A stretch of DNA of 64,000 bases from Ga0077555 sp050187415 (GCA_050187415.1 JBFWXN010000021.1:1-64000), one strand, 5' to 3'; shown: positions 8,996-17,642, counted from the stretch's first letter. The notes: generated by a model not told the origin, from the sequence alone. Numbers and translations are program-made.

Positions 8996-9931
8996 TCATG
9001 CCGGCTTGGGCGGCGCGGCCTCGAATTTTGCGCCCGCGGCAACGCCGGCCGACGCGGCCCACTCGGCCGCGGCGACTTTCTTGCCGCCTGCCGCACGGAC
9101 GCGCTTGATGCGGATGCCCCCACTCTTCGCCGCGATTACCATGCCGCCGCCATCGACGGACAGGATGGTTCCCGGCTCGCCGGACGCGCCCGGCATCTTC
9201 TGCGGCTCGAAAAGATCGACCTTGGTCCCGCCGCAGGTCCCCCATGCGCCAGGGGCGGGGTCGGCAGCGCGGATCAAGTTGTGGATCTCATCGGCCGGTT
9301 TTGACCAATCGACCTGTGCCAAATCTTTCTTGAACCAGCTTTCATATGAGCCTTCGCCGAGACGCTGGTCGTGCCGAAGCATCACGCCGGCCTTGACCAG
9401 GTCCAGGCTCTCCATCATGGCGTCGACGCCCATCGGGAAGAGCTTCTTGAAGTAGACGTCGCCCAGCGTTTCGTCGGCGCCGATCTCAACGGATTTCTGA
9501 ATCAGGATCGGCCCCTCATCGAGACCTTCGTTCGGCCAGAAGATGGTGAGGCCCGTGCGCGTCTTGCCCATCGCGATCGGCCAGTTGATCGACGACGGAC
9601 CGCGGTGCGCCGGCAACAGCGAAGGGTGGTACTGGAATGTGCCGAGCCGCGGCGCGTCGAGCACCGGCTGTGGAATGAACAGCAACACGTAGGCCATCAG
9701 GCAGACGTCGGCGTCGAAGCTTTGCATCAGCGTCAGCGCTTCGGGGGTCTTCCAGCTTGTCGGCTGGTGGACGGCGAGGCCCTTTTCGCGGGCGAGGATC
9801 TTCAGGGGATCCTCAGGTCGACCCGCCTTGTCCGGGGCGCAGCAGACGGCAACCACATTCTCACCGCGCTCGAGCAGCTTTTCCAGAACGGCCTTGCCGA
9901 AGGCGTCCTGGCCGTGAACGACGATCCGCAT
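8996..9931 (-). CDS. Formyltransferase-fold protein like the hydrolase domain of 10-formyl-THF dehydrogenase
   Basis: The 311-residue product would often be labelled methionyl-tRNA formyltransferase. It instead follows the N-terminal hydrolase domain of 10-formyl-THF dehydrogenase: YHPSLLPAHRGPSSINW (101-117), FWPNEGLDEGPIL, then AEIHNLIRAADPAPGAW-like text. His102 and Asp138 keep the 36-residue spacing of the catalytic His/Asp pair of that domain. The asparagine expected two residues before the histidine in tRNA formyltransferases is Gln100. No aldehyde dehydrogenase domain follows. It sits between frc and fhs, so a role in moving or releasing the formyl group of 10-formyl-THF is inferred. 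A GGAGG site precedes the ATG. Confidence 0.75.
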   Translation of the reverse strand: MRIVVHGQDAFGKAVLEKLLERGENVVAVCCAPDKAGRPEDPLKILAREKGLAVHQPTSWKTPEALTLMQSFDADVCLMAYVLLFIPQPVLDAPRLGTFQYHPSLLPAHRGPSSINWPIAMGKTRTGLTIFWPNEGLDEGPILIQKSVEIGADETLGDVYFKKLFPMGVDAMMESLDLVKAGVMLRHDQRLGEGSYESWFKKDLAQVDWSKPADEIHNLIRAADPAPGAWGTCGGTKVDLFEPQKMPGASGEPGTILSVDGGGMVIAAKSGGIRIKRVRAAGGKKVAAAEWAASAGVAAGAKFEAAPPKPA

Positions 9932-9965
9932 GAGTTTTCCTCCATGGACGGGAGGCGACGTTTCT

Positions 9966-10076
9966 CCCCTCCCCCTCCGAGGGGAGGGGCCGATGGTCGG
10001 AACCGGCGTGAGACCGCCTGCGATGCTGGCGTGCTGGCCGATGCCGACCCCAAGCCCGCCCCGTCAAGGGGAGGGG
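9966..10076. repeat. GC-rich palindromic repeat pair between frc and the formyltransferase gene
   Basis: Within the 209-base gap are two related inverted repeats. CCCCTCCCCCTC (9966-9977) faces GAGGGGAGGGG (9979-9989), and CCCGCCCC (10055-10062) faces GGGGAGGGG (10068-10076). The arms share GGGGAGGGG. They look like the dispersed intergenic palindromes common in Rhizobiales genomes and could stabilise or attenuate the operon transcript. No gene is visible in this gap. Confidence 0.45.
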
Positions 10077-10140
10077 AACGAGGGCAAACATGCCTCTTCT
10101 AACTCTCAAGGTAACTGGTGAAGCGTAGTCAGGTCGAGAC

Positions 10141-11415
10141 CTACTCGGCGGCTCTTTTCTTCGGCTCGGTCGCACCCGAAGCCTTAATGGCTGCAACGTC
10201 GCCGGCCGAATAGCCCAGCACCGAGGTCAAGATCTCGTCCGTGTGCTCGCCGAGCAGCGGCGACGGCCCCACCTTGGCGGGACTGGCCGACAACTTGATC
10301 GGGTTGCCGACGGAGAGATAATTGCCGCGCGTGGGATGCGGCACCTCGACGATGGTGCCCGTAGACCGCAGCGACGCGTCGTCGGCCAACTCCTTCATGG
10401 AGAGGATCGGGCCGCAGGGAATGTCGTACTTGTTCAGCATCTCCATCGCCTCGAGCTTGTCGAGCGACATGGTCCATCGCTCGATGCGTTCGAAGATCTC
10501 GTTCAGCCGCGGAAGACGCGCCTTCGGCGTCGCGTAGTCGGGATGCTCGGCCCACTCGGGTTCGCCGATCACCTCGCAGATCTCGGCCCAAACGGGTGCC
10601 TGCGTGATGAAATAGATGTAGGCGTTGGGGTCTGTCTGCCAGCCCTTGCACTTCAGGATGCGGCCCGGCTGCCCGCCGCCGGAATCGTTACCTGCGCGCG
10701 GAGTCGCATCACCGAACGGTATTCCTTCGCCGAACTGGCTGTATTCGGTGAGCGGCCCGCGTGCCAACCGCTGCTGATCGCGCAGCTTGACGCGCGCCAG
10801 GTTCAACACGCCGTCCTGCATGGCGCAGGTGACCCGCTGGCCCTTGCCCGAGTGTGTGCGGTGGTAGAGCGCAGTGACGATGCCCAATGCGAGATGCAAC
10901 CCCGTGCCGCTGTCGCCGATCTGGGCGCCAGTGACGAGTGGCGGCCCGTCGCGGAAGCCGGTCGTCGACGCCGATCCGCCGGTGCACTGCGCTATGTTCT
11001 CGTAGACCTTGCAGTCCTCGTAGGGACCCGGACCGAAGCCTTTGATCGATGCATAGATCATGCGCGGGTTCAGTTCCTGGATACGCTCCCACGTCAGCCC
11101 CATTCGATCCATGGCGCCCGGCGCGAAATTCTCGACCAGCACGTCGCACGTCTTTACCAGCCGCTCGAGGATCTCCAGACCCGTCTTGTTCTTGGTGTCG
11201 ATCGTGATCGAGCGCTTGTTGTGGTTCAGCATCGTGAAATAAAGGCTGTCCACATTCGGAATGTCCTGGAGCTGGCCGCGCGTGATGTCGCCCGTGCCCG
11301 GACGCTCGACCTTGATGACGTCGGCACCGAACCACGCCAGCAACTGAGTGCACGTGGGGCCGGACTGCACATGCGTGAAATCCAATATTTTCACGCCTTT
11401 CAGAGCTTCGGACAT
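10141..11415 (-). CDS. frc: Formyl-CoA:oxalate CoA-transferase
   Basis: This 424-residue class III CoA-transferase moves CoA from formyl-CoA to oxalate. It matches the Oxalobacter enzyme closely in pattern: LDFTHVQSGPTCTQ near the start, NVDSLYFTM, KVYENIAQCTGG and the glycine loop GGGQPG (246-251). Asp168 in IGDSG is the expected nucleophile. The mid-section RVKLRDQQRLARG is also specific to this branch of the family. It lies 51 bases downstream of oxc, and the two enzymes form the oxalate-to-formate cycle. Confidence 0.95.
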   Translation of the reverse strand: MSEALKGVKILDFTHVQSGPTCTQLLAWFGADVIKVERPGTGDITRGQLQDIPNVDSLYFTMLNHNKRSITIDTKNKTGLEILERLVKTCDVLVENFAPGAMDRMGLTWERIQELNPRMIYASIKGFGPGPYEDCKVYENIAQCTGGSASTTGFRDGPPLVTGAQIGDSGTGLHLALGIVTALYHRTHSGKGQRVTCAMQDGVLNLARVKLRDQQRLARGPLTEYSQFGEGIPFGDATPRAGNDSGGGQPGRILKCKGWQTDPNAYIYFITQAPVWAEICEVIGEPEWAEHPDYATPKARLPRLNEIFERIERWTMSLDKLEAMEMLNKYDIPCGPILSMKELADDASLRSTGTIVEVPHPTRGNYLSVGNPIKLSASPAKVGPSPLLGEHTDEILTSVLGYSAGDVAAIKASGATEPKKRAAE

Positions 11416-11466
11416 GGACGGCCTTTCATTTTTCTCGCGGGTTTCCTGGCTCGGCGACGATGCGCG

Positions 11467-13182
11467 CTATGCCTTCTTCTTCGCCAACGAGCTTTGCGGA
11501 TTGAGATTGCCGATGCGTCCGGACTCGGTGCCGGACTTCTCGTCGATCAGGGCGTTGATGAGGGTCGGCTGGCGTGAGTCGATGGCGGCATTGACGGCGC
11601 GGGTCAACTCGTCGGGCGAAGTGACCTTGATGCCCGCGCCATGGAAGGCCGTGGCAAGGTGCTCGTAATGCGAGCCCTTGGTGAAGGTGGTCCACGCGGG
11701 ATCGTCACCGCCGGGATTCACATCCGTGCCGCGGTAGATGCCGTTGTTGTTGAAGACGACGACGCAGACCGGAAGCTTGTAGCGACAGACCGTCTCCATC
11801 TCCATACCGGAAAATCCGAAGGCGCTGTCACCGCAGACGGCCAGCACCTGCTTGCCGGTCTCGATGGCCGCCGCCACCGAGTAGCCCATGCCGATGCCCA
11901 TCACGCCCCAGGTGCCGACGTCGAGCCGCTTCCTCGGCTGATAGATGTCGATGATCGAGCGGGCGAAATCGAGTGTGTTGGCGCCTTCGTTGACGAGGAT
12001 CGTTTCAGGCCTCTCCTTGACGATCTCGCGCAGTGCGCCGAGCGCGCCGTGGTAGTCCATCGGGTTGTTGTTGTTCTTCAGGCGCGGCGCCATCTTGGCG
12101 ACGTTCTCCTCGACCTTGGCGCGAATGCCAGCGGACCATGCCGCGGGCTTCGACCAGTCGTCGCCAATGCCCTTCAGCAGCGCGGCGACCGACGAGGCGA
12201 TGTCGCCTACGATCGGTGCCGTGATGGCAACGTTGCTGTCCATCTCCGTCGGTGAGATGTCGATATGGATGAACTTCTGGGCGCCGGGCGGCCCCCAGGT
12301 TTTCCCCTTGCCGTGCGAGAGCAGCCAGTTCAATCGCGCGCCGATCAGCATGACGACGTCGGCTTCCCGCAGCACCATCGAGCGCGCGGCGCCCGCCGAC
12401 AGCGGGTGCGTGTCGGGCAGCAGGCCCTTGGCCATGCTCATGGGCAGGTAGGGAATACCGGAGCGTTCGATGAGACGCCGGATATCCTCGTCGGCCTGCG
12501 AATAAGCGGCCCCTTTGCCGAGAATGATGAGTGGCTTTCTTGCCGACTTGAGCAGGTCGATTGCGCGCGCAATCGAGTCCGGCGCGGGAATATGGCGCGG
12601 GGCCGGATCAACGACCTCGACAAGCGACTTTCGCCCGATGTCGGCATCGATCGTCTGTGCGAACAATTTCGCCGGCAGGTCGAGATAGACGCCGCCCGGA
12701 CGGCCTGAGCACGCGGCGCGAATGGCGCGCGCAACGCCGATGCCGATATCCTGGGCGTGCAGCACACGATAAGCCGCCTTGCAGACGGGCTTTGCGACGG
12801 CCAGTTGGTCCATTTCCTCATAGTCGCCCTGTTGCAGGTCGACGACCTCGCGCTCGGACGAACCGGAGATCAGGATCATCGGAAAGCAGTTGGTGGTCGC
12901 GTGTGCGAGTGCGTTGAGGCCATTCAGGAAGCCCGGGGCCGATACGGTGAGGCACACGCCCGGCCTCTGCGTGAGAAAGCCCGCGATGCTCGCCGCATAG
13001 CCGGCGTTCTGCTCGTGACGGAACGCGACGACCCGCATGCCGCGCGCCTGGGCCATGCGCCCCAGATCGGTGATCGGTATGCCAGGTACGCCGTAGATCG
13101 TCTCGATGCGGTTGAGTTGCAGGGCATCGAGAACGAGGTTGAAGCCGTCGGTAAGGTTTTCGGACTGCGCCTCTGCGGACAT
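11467..13182 (-). CDS. oxc: Oxalyl-CoA decarboxylase
   Basis: This 571-residue thiamine-diphosphate enzyme converts oxalyl-CoA to formyl-CoA and CO2. The N-terminal segment YGVPGIPITDLGRMAQ (30-45) and RHEQNAGYAA with catalytic Glu57 are typical of Oxc and not of acetolactate synthase. The cofactor motif runs from GDS at 451-453 to NNN at 478-480. The ATG at 13182 has GGGAGAG about 8 bases upstream. It lies 76 bases after the GntR gene and is followed by frc. Confidence 0.95.
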   Translation of the reverse strand: MSAEAQSENLTDGFNLVLDALQLNRIETIYGVPGIPITDLGRMAQARGMRVVAFRHEQNAGYAASIAGFLTQRPGVCLTVSAPGFLNGLNALAHATTNCFPMILISGSSEREVVDLQQGDYEEMDQLAVAKPVCKAAYRVLHAQDIGIGVARAIRAACSGRPGGVYLDLPAKLFAQTIDADIGRKSLVEVVDPAPRHIPAPDSIARAIDLLKSARKPLIILGKGAAYSQADEDIRRLIERSGIPYLPMSMAKGLLPDTHPLSAGAARSMVLREADVVMLIGARLNWLLSHGKGKTWGPPGAQKFIHIDISPTEMDSNVAITAPIVGDIASSVAALLKGIGDDWSKPAAWSAGIRAKVEENVAKMAPRLKNNNNPMDYHGALGALREIVKERPETILVNEGANTLDFARSIIDIYQPRKRLDVGTWGVMGIGMGYSVAAAIETGKQVLAVCGDSAFGFSGMEMETVCRYKLPVCVVVFNNNGIYRGTDVNPGGDDPAWTTFTKGSHYEHLATAFHGAGIKVTSPDELTRAVNAAIDSRQPTLINALIDEKSGTESGRIGNLNPQSSLAKKKA

Positions 13183-13258
13183 CGGTGTTTCTCTCCCGTT
13201 TGCCTTGGCTCCGGTGCGGCGTGCGTGACGCCGTCCGGCGATTGATCGACTTTTAGGC

Positions 13259-13951
13259 TCAGTTCTCGACGAGAACGACGTGACGTTCGACGTGATCCCG
13301 CAGCTTCATGGTGTGTTCGCGCACGAGACGCTCGGCACGGTCAGCGTCACCGGCGCCAAGAGCTTCGACGATCTCGGTGTGGTCGGCAATCGAGCGACGG
13401 GCCCGGTCGGCCTCGAAAATCGTCCGCTGGCGGATCGCGCGGACGTGCAGGAACAGGGTGTCCGTGATGTCGCGGATCAACGGGTTGCGGCCGAGCCCGA
13501 TAATGGTCTGGTGGAAACGGATATTGGCGTCAGAGTACTCGCCGGTATGCGCCGCCACCTCGTCGCCGGAGAAACCAACGAGACTCCTCAGGGCCGCGAT
13601 CTCCTTCGCAGTCGCCATTGTCGCCGCCAATCGCGCCGCCATGCTCTCGAGGGCAGCCCAGACCGTGATCATGTCGAGGATCTCGGCCTTGGTCTTGCGC
13701 ACGATGAAGATGCCGCGTCTCGGCACGATGCGGACAAGGCCCTCCTGCTCGAGTTGGGCGAGCGCTTCCCGCAACGGAGTGCGCGAGATGCCGAAGCGCA
13801 GCGATAGGTCACGCTCATCGAGCCGCAATTCGGCATCGGCGGCATAAATGTTGAGATCCATGATCGCCGCCTTCAGCGCCTTGTAGGCGCGCGCCTTGAG
13901 GCTGAGGCTTTCGGCGATGGGCTCGATCCTGAGAACGGATTGCGAGGACAT
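13259..13951 (-). CDS. GntR-family regulator with FCD domain, probable oxalate cluster regulator
   Basis: This 230-residue regulator has an N-terminal winged helix (LRFGISRTPLREALAQLEQEGLV) and a C-terminal FCD ligand domain. The latter carries DANIRFHQTI and later histidines in ADHTEI and REHTMKL, where this family binds metal and small carboxylates. The start at 13951 (MSSQSVLRIEP) is chosen because longer frames cross the operator at 14003-14012. As first gene of a same-strand cluster ahead of oxc, frc and fhs, it probably represses or activates them in response to oxalate or a related acid and controls itself. The ligand is inferred. Confidence 0.85.
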   Translation of the reverse strand: MSSQSVLRIEPIAESLSLKARAYKALKAAIMDLNIYAADAELRLDERDLSLRFGISRTPLREALAQLEQEGLVRIVPRRGIFIVRKTKAEILDMITVWAALESMAARLAATMATAKEIAALRSLVGFSGDEVAAHTGEYSDANIRFHQTIIGLGRNPLIRDITDTLFLHVRAIRQRTIFEADRARRSIADHTEIVEALGAGDADRAERLVREHTMKLRDHVERHVVLVEN

Positions 13952-14002
13952 GGTGACACTGAACCACGAAAGATGCGGCACCGACAGTCGCTGCCTGGTA
14001 TT

Positions 14003-14012
14003 TGGTATACCA
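14003..14012. promoter_or_regulatory. Palindromic operator TGGTATACCA
   Basis: The 10-base perfect palindrome TGGTATACCA lies 51 bases upstream of the GntR start, in the 104-base gap after the flippase gene. FCD-type GntR regulators commonly bind TNGTNNNACNA-like palindromes of this kind. I found no second copy in the 76-base gap before oxc, which suggests that control is exerted from this one promoter over the whole cluster. Confidence 0.6.
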
Positions 14013-14055
14013 TAGGCCAGACTATCGGGATACGCAAGCGGGCCACGGGCCGCCG

Positions 14056-15447
14056 TCAACGCCGGGCGACGTTACTCCAGATGGCAATGTCCAGCCCGAG
14101 CGCGATGCGGGCGACAGCAGTATTCAACGATGCCGCTGCGACAAGCGAGGCGGCCGTGGCAGAGGCGGCCCCGATCAGGCCGAATCTCGGGACGAGGATC
14201 AGATTCAGGATGATCGTGAGGGCGGCCGAGAACAGCGAGACGCAAGCGGTGGCGCGCTGCTGCCCGAGCATATTCAGCAGATACTCCGACGGGCCGGCCG
14301 CGGCACGGCCGAGAAAGCCGAGCACCAGGACGAACATCACGGGATAGCCATCGATGAATTTGGGGCCGAACAGCCACAGCAGCGGCTTGCCCAACACCAG
14401 AATGACGGTTGCGCCGATGAGCGACGGCCAGAACGTCCAATTTGCCGCCTCACGGATCGCGTCGACCAAGCCTTCGCGGTCGCCACGGGCATTCAAGGCC
14501 GAGAAGCGGCTCGCCATGGCACTACCCACCGCGTAGTGGATGAACATGACGAGGCTCATCGTCTTGGCGGCCGCGAAGTAGACCGCCACGTCACCGGGCC
14601 CCATGAATTGGGAAACGACCAGCACGTCGGTGGTCTGCAGCAGGATTTCCGAGAATGTGATGGCCAACAGCGGCAGCGACGTGCCCAGCCACGATGCCAG
14701 AGAACGCTCGGTCGGGCCCGGGGCGATCTCGCCCTCGAGACGCCTGCCGATGAGCAAGGCCTGGATGGCAGCTGCCAACGACGTGCCGACTACGGCCGCC
14801 GCCGCCGCCGTGACCGCGGATACCGGCCAGCCGAAAGAGTGCGTGACGACCATGGCCAGCAGCACCAGCAATGGCCGCAGAATATAGGGCGGCACCAGAC
14901 CTTCGAGAAGCCAGGCGCGACCTCTGCCGATCCCGTCTTGGACGTCACCCAACGAGATGAGCGGCACGCACGCGAGAGCGATCGTGGCAGGCAGCAAATA
15001 GTGGCTCGAGAGTAAGTCGCCCCAGACATGCAGCGCCAGGAGGCCGATCATCGCGACCAGAGAGGCCGCTGCGAACGGAACCAACCGACCCCAGAAAAGA
15101 AGCCCTCGCAGCAAGGATGCGGCGCCTCGCTCGCGGTATTCCGGGACGAGGCGGATCATGAGCGTGGGCAAACCGAGGTTCGACAAGCCGCCCAGCACCA
15201 GCACCCAGGTCCAGACGAAGACATAGATGCCGTACTCGAAGCTGCCCATCCAGCGAGCGAGCACGACCTGTGACAGGTAGAGGATGCCGGCGCTCGCAAC
15301 GCGGACGAGGAAGGCAATCAAGGCGTCGCGGCGCGAGCGACGGTCCTCGCCACTGCCACGCAGATGCTGCAGCACCGCCCCAAGACGCGTACCGACCGTC
15401 GGCCAGACGGTGTCGGCAGAGGTCGTCGTCTTCTCGGACGTGAGCAT
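14056..15447 (-). CDS. Oligosaccharide flippase-type membrane protein (MOP superfamily)
   Basis: This polytopic inner-membrane protein of 463 residues has about a dozen to fourteen hydrophobic segments and belongs to the polysaccharide exporter/Wzx group. Its start reads RRSRRDALIAFLVRVASAGILYLSQVVLARWMG-like, with the typical cytoplasmic basic region before helix 1 and LVPEYRERG after helix 2. Such proteins flip lipid-linked sugars across the membrane. No glycosyltransferase genes are adjacent, so the cargo is unknown. The ATG at 15447 follows AAAGGCGGG; a TTG five codons upstream overlaps that site. Confidence 0.75.
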   Translation of the reverse strand: MLTSEKTTTSADTVWPTVGTRLGAVLQHLRGSGEDRRSRRDALIAFLVRVASAGILYLSQVVLARWMGSFEYGIYVFVWTWVLVLGGLSNLGLPTLMIRLVPEYRERGAASLLRGLLFWGRLVPFAAASLVAMIGLLALHVWGDLLSSHYLLPATIALACVPLISLGDVQDGIGRGRAWLLEGLVPPYILRPLLVLLAMVVTHSFGWPVSAVTAAAAAVVGTSLAAAIQALLIGRRLEGEIAPGPTERSLASWLGTSLPLLAITFSEILLQTTDVLVVSQFMGPGDVAVYFAAAKTMSLVMFIHYAVGSAMASRFSALNARGDREGLVDAIREAANWTFWPSLIGATVILVLGKPLLWLFGPKFIDGYPVMFVLVLGFLGRAAAGPSEYLLNMLGQQRATACVSLFSAALTIILNLILVPRFGLIGAASATAASLVAAASLNTAVARIALGLDIAIWSNVARR

Positions 15448-15567
15448 CAGCCCGCCTTTCAACGCAACGCGCCTAGTGTTCTCGACGAAGCCATGCCGCA
15501 GTCACAGGCTGCTCCGAGCGAGCGCCACGACGCGGCAACGTAGGGTTGGAGACTTAGAAAAGTCCGG

Positions 15568-15792
15568 TTAACGCTCCTTGCTCCGCGTTTTTTCGCGCTG
15601 GCGGATCGTCTCGGCGACGCCGGCCCATGCCCAGGAACGGCCTGCATCGCCGCCAAGCGCATGCTGCGTCGAGAAGAAGTCGGCGACCTGGGCCGCGAAG
15701 GCCCCGTGGCGACCTTCGAGCACACAGGCCATTTCGCCCACCTCGCAGGGGGTGGGGGTCACATCCTCGTCCGGGTGCCAGTGTTGCGGCAT
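15568..15792 (-). CDS. Small conserved-looking protein of unknown function
   Basis: This 74-residue acidic protein begins MPQHWHPDEDV and ends in a charged helix (AGVAETIRQREKTRSKER). The middle reads FFSTQHALGGDAGRSWAWAGVAE. I recall similar short proteins in Rhizobiales but cannot assign a function. A weak AAGG site lies 11 bases before the ATG. It lies 120 bases upstream of the flippase gene on the same strand. No signal peptide or membrane segment is visible. Confidence 0.5.
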   Translation of the reverse strand: MPQHWHPDEDVTPTPCEVGEMACVLEGRHGAFAAQVADFFSTQHALGGDAGRSWAWAGVAETIRQREKTRSKER

Positions 15793-15909
15793 GGGTCAAA
15801 CCTTGGGTGAATTTTAGAACTTCGCTTGGCTCGCGGTGGCGGTAGCAAGATCGGCGCCAGAGCTCGCCGTCCCCATTTCGCCAGGGCTCGGAGCCATTGA
15901 TCGGGCTTG

Positions 15910-15952
15910 CCGGGCTTCGAGCGTGCCACTGCGGGACGCCGGCGAAGCCCGG
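15910..15952. repeat. Long-arm inverted repeat in the 15793-16092 gap
   Basis: The 300 bases between the two small genes hold no convincing gene. They do hold a perfect 10-base inverted repeat, CCGGGCTTCG (15910-15919) facing CGAAGCCCGG (15943-15952), across 23 bases. In RNA it would form a stable stem ending 140 bases before the exported small protein gene. It could be a terminator-like or leader structure; no T-run follows. Confidence 0.4.
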
Positions 15953-16092
15953 TGTTTCGATCCGGTCCTCAAGTTGGACATCCTTTCCGGCCTGCCGAGA
16001 CCTCGGCGCTGGTGGGCGGCGCATGTCGGGGCAGACGCGGAAGTCGACGTCCGTTAATGTTGATCGTCGGCCTTGCACGGAGACGGATCGCA

Positions 16093-16386
16093 ATGAAGCT
16101 TCGATCGGGCGTTCGGAACGTCGTTTCCCTCGCGCTTCTCGCTCCAGCCTTGATATTCGGGACGGCGGCGTCGGGGATTGCGCAATCGGCAGCACCAATG
16201 CAACGGCCGGAGGGCCCGGCCCCCGGTGGCCCGGCGGGTCGCACGGCGCCAGCCGTGCCGCAGCCATCCGACCCCAACAAGGCCCGCGGCGGCAGCGACG
16301 TCGAACCCGAAAGCCGACTTCGGCCGCGCGACGATCAGGGCGGTGGCTGCCGCTATAGGGAGCGAACACTGGAGTTGATCGTGTAG
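16093..16386 (+). CDS. Small exported proline-rich protein of unknown function
   Basis: The 97-residue product starts MKLRSGVRNVVSLALLAPAL, a signal peptide with probable cleavage after GIAQSA near residue 32. A proline/glycine-rich linker follows, then a charged tail containing CRYRERTLELIV. GGAG at 16079-16082 supports the ATG at 16093; the frame is open further upstream but without a signal-like start. The single cysteine near the end could form an intermolecular disulfide. I do not recognise a family. It is convergent with the D,D-carboxypeptidase gene. Confidence 0.55.
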   Translation: MKLRSGVRNVVSLALLAPALIFGTAASGIAQSAAPMQRPEGPAPGGPAGRTAPAVPQPSDPNKARGGSDVEPESRLRPRDDQGGGCRYRERTLELIV

Positions 16387-16425
16387 AGCACGCGTTCGGC
16401 GCGCTACGAAGAGGCTTTGTAGTCG

Positions 16426-17490
16426 CTAGGGCGACGCCTTCGCGGGCGATGTCGAGGTCGCGGCCGACTTTTGCGAGGCGCGCGGCTGCCGCTGGTCGAG
16501 CGCCTTGCGGGAGGCTGCCTTGCGGCGCTGCACCGCGGTTCTGGGCTTACGGTGCGACACCTTCCGGACGGGCTTGTGGCTGTTGCAGTTCCAGGCCGCG
16601 ACCGATTGCCGGACGCTCTGCACGGGGAGGGCCGCGGGGTCGAGCGGCAGCCTGTCGAGCGTCGATGCGCCAAGCGCAGCCTTCCATGCTGCTGTCTTGA
16701 AGCCATGCTCCAGGAGGCTCGCCGCCCTCGAATCTCGATCCTTGCCGGACGGCTCTCCAAGCACCACGGCGATCAGACGCTGACCGTCACGAGTGGCGCT
16801 GGCGACGACGTTGAAACCCGAATCGCAAATGAATCCAGTCTTGATGCCGTCTGCCCCTTCAAAGTCGCGCAGGAGGCCGTTGTGCGAGCGCAGCCGCAGC
16901 TTGCCGAACTTGAACTCGGGCATGCTCCACAGCGCGTCGTGCTCGGGAAAGTCGCGCAGCACTGCCCGTGTCAGAGTAGCGAGATCCCGCGCCGTCGACA
17001 CCTGCCCCGGCACGGGCAAGCCGTTCGGATTGACATAGTGGGTGCGCGTCAGCCCGAGCCGCTTCGCCGTATCGTTCATCAGCTGCACGAAATTGGCTTC
17101 CGAGCCACCAATCTTCTCGGCAAGCATCATTGCCGCATCGTTGGCCGACTTGATCACGACCGCATGAATGGCCACGTCGACGCTTATTTCCGCGCCGACC
17201 GGCAAACCGATCTTGCTCGGGACCTGGGCGTGCGCCAGCTCGCTGACGACGACCTCATCGGTGAGCTTCAAGCGACCGCTCTTCAAGGCATCGAAGGTGA
17301 GATAGGCGGTCATGATCTTGGTCAGCGAGGCAGGAAACCACTCGTTGTCCTGGCCATCGGCGTAGAGGACACGTCCGCTAGCAGCATCCAACAGCAGGGC
17401 TGGTCCGGCGCTGGCCGGCGCCGGGACAGTTGCCGTGGCGCCGAAGGCAGCGAACAGGCCGGCCAGGATGGGCCTTGCGCATAACAACAT
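16426..17490 (-). CDS. D-alanyl-D-alanine carboxypeptidase, S11 family
   Basis: This 354-residue penicillin-binding enzyme trims the terminal D-Ala from peptidoglycan stem peptides in the periplasm. It has a signal peptide (ending near APASA, residue 28) and the three active-site motifs in order: SLTK at 55-58, SAN at 115-117 and KTG at 217-219. The usual C-terminal amphipathic membrane anchor is replaced by a long Lys/Arg/Ser/Ala-rich tail from about residue 300, which might bind the wall or anionic polymers instead. GAGGGAG precedes the ATG at 17490. The gene stands alone. Confidence 0.9.
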   Translation of the reverse strand: MLLCARPILAGLFAAFGATATVPAPASAGPALLLDAASGRVLYADGQDNEWFPASLTKIMTAYLTFDALKSGRLKLTDEVVVSELAHAQVPSKIGLPVGAEISVDVAIHAVVIKSANDAAMMLAEKIGGSEANFVQLMNDTAKRLGLTRTHYVNPNGLPVPGQVSTARDLATLTRAVLRDFPEHDALWSMPEFKFGKLRLRSHNGLLRDFEGADGIKTGFICDSGFNVVASATRDGQRLIAVVLGEPSGKDRDSRAASLLEHGFKTAAWKAALGASTLDRLPLDPAALPVQSVRQSVAAWNCNSHKPVRKVSHRKPRTAVQRRKAASRKALDQRQPRASQKSAATSTSPAKASP

Positions 17491-17642
17491 TTGCTGGGGC
17501 TCCCTCAGGCTGTGCGAGCCAGGCGAACAGGCGTAACGAACCGGAACCCAGTGCGTCGCGCTGGCGAGTCGCGGCATCTAAAGTTGATCGCCGCCACAGT
17601 GCAAGGGGTCAATCCGAGCCGAGAGCCAATCGAGTGGGCAGC

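Noticed and set aside
8996..9931. Housekeeping methionyl-tRNA formyltransferase (fmt)
   Set aside because: No def gene adjoins, the active-site Asn is Gln100, and the C-terminal half resembles the 10-formyl-THF dehydrogenase hydrolase domain.
9966..10076. CRISPR array
   Set aside because: Only two related palindromes, with no regular spacer units; no cas genes are in the window.
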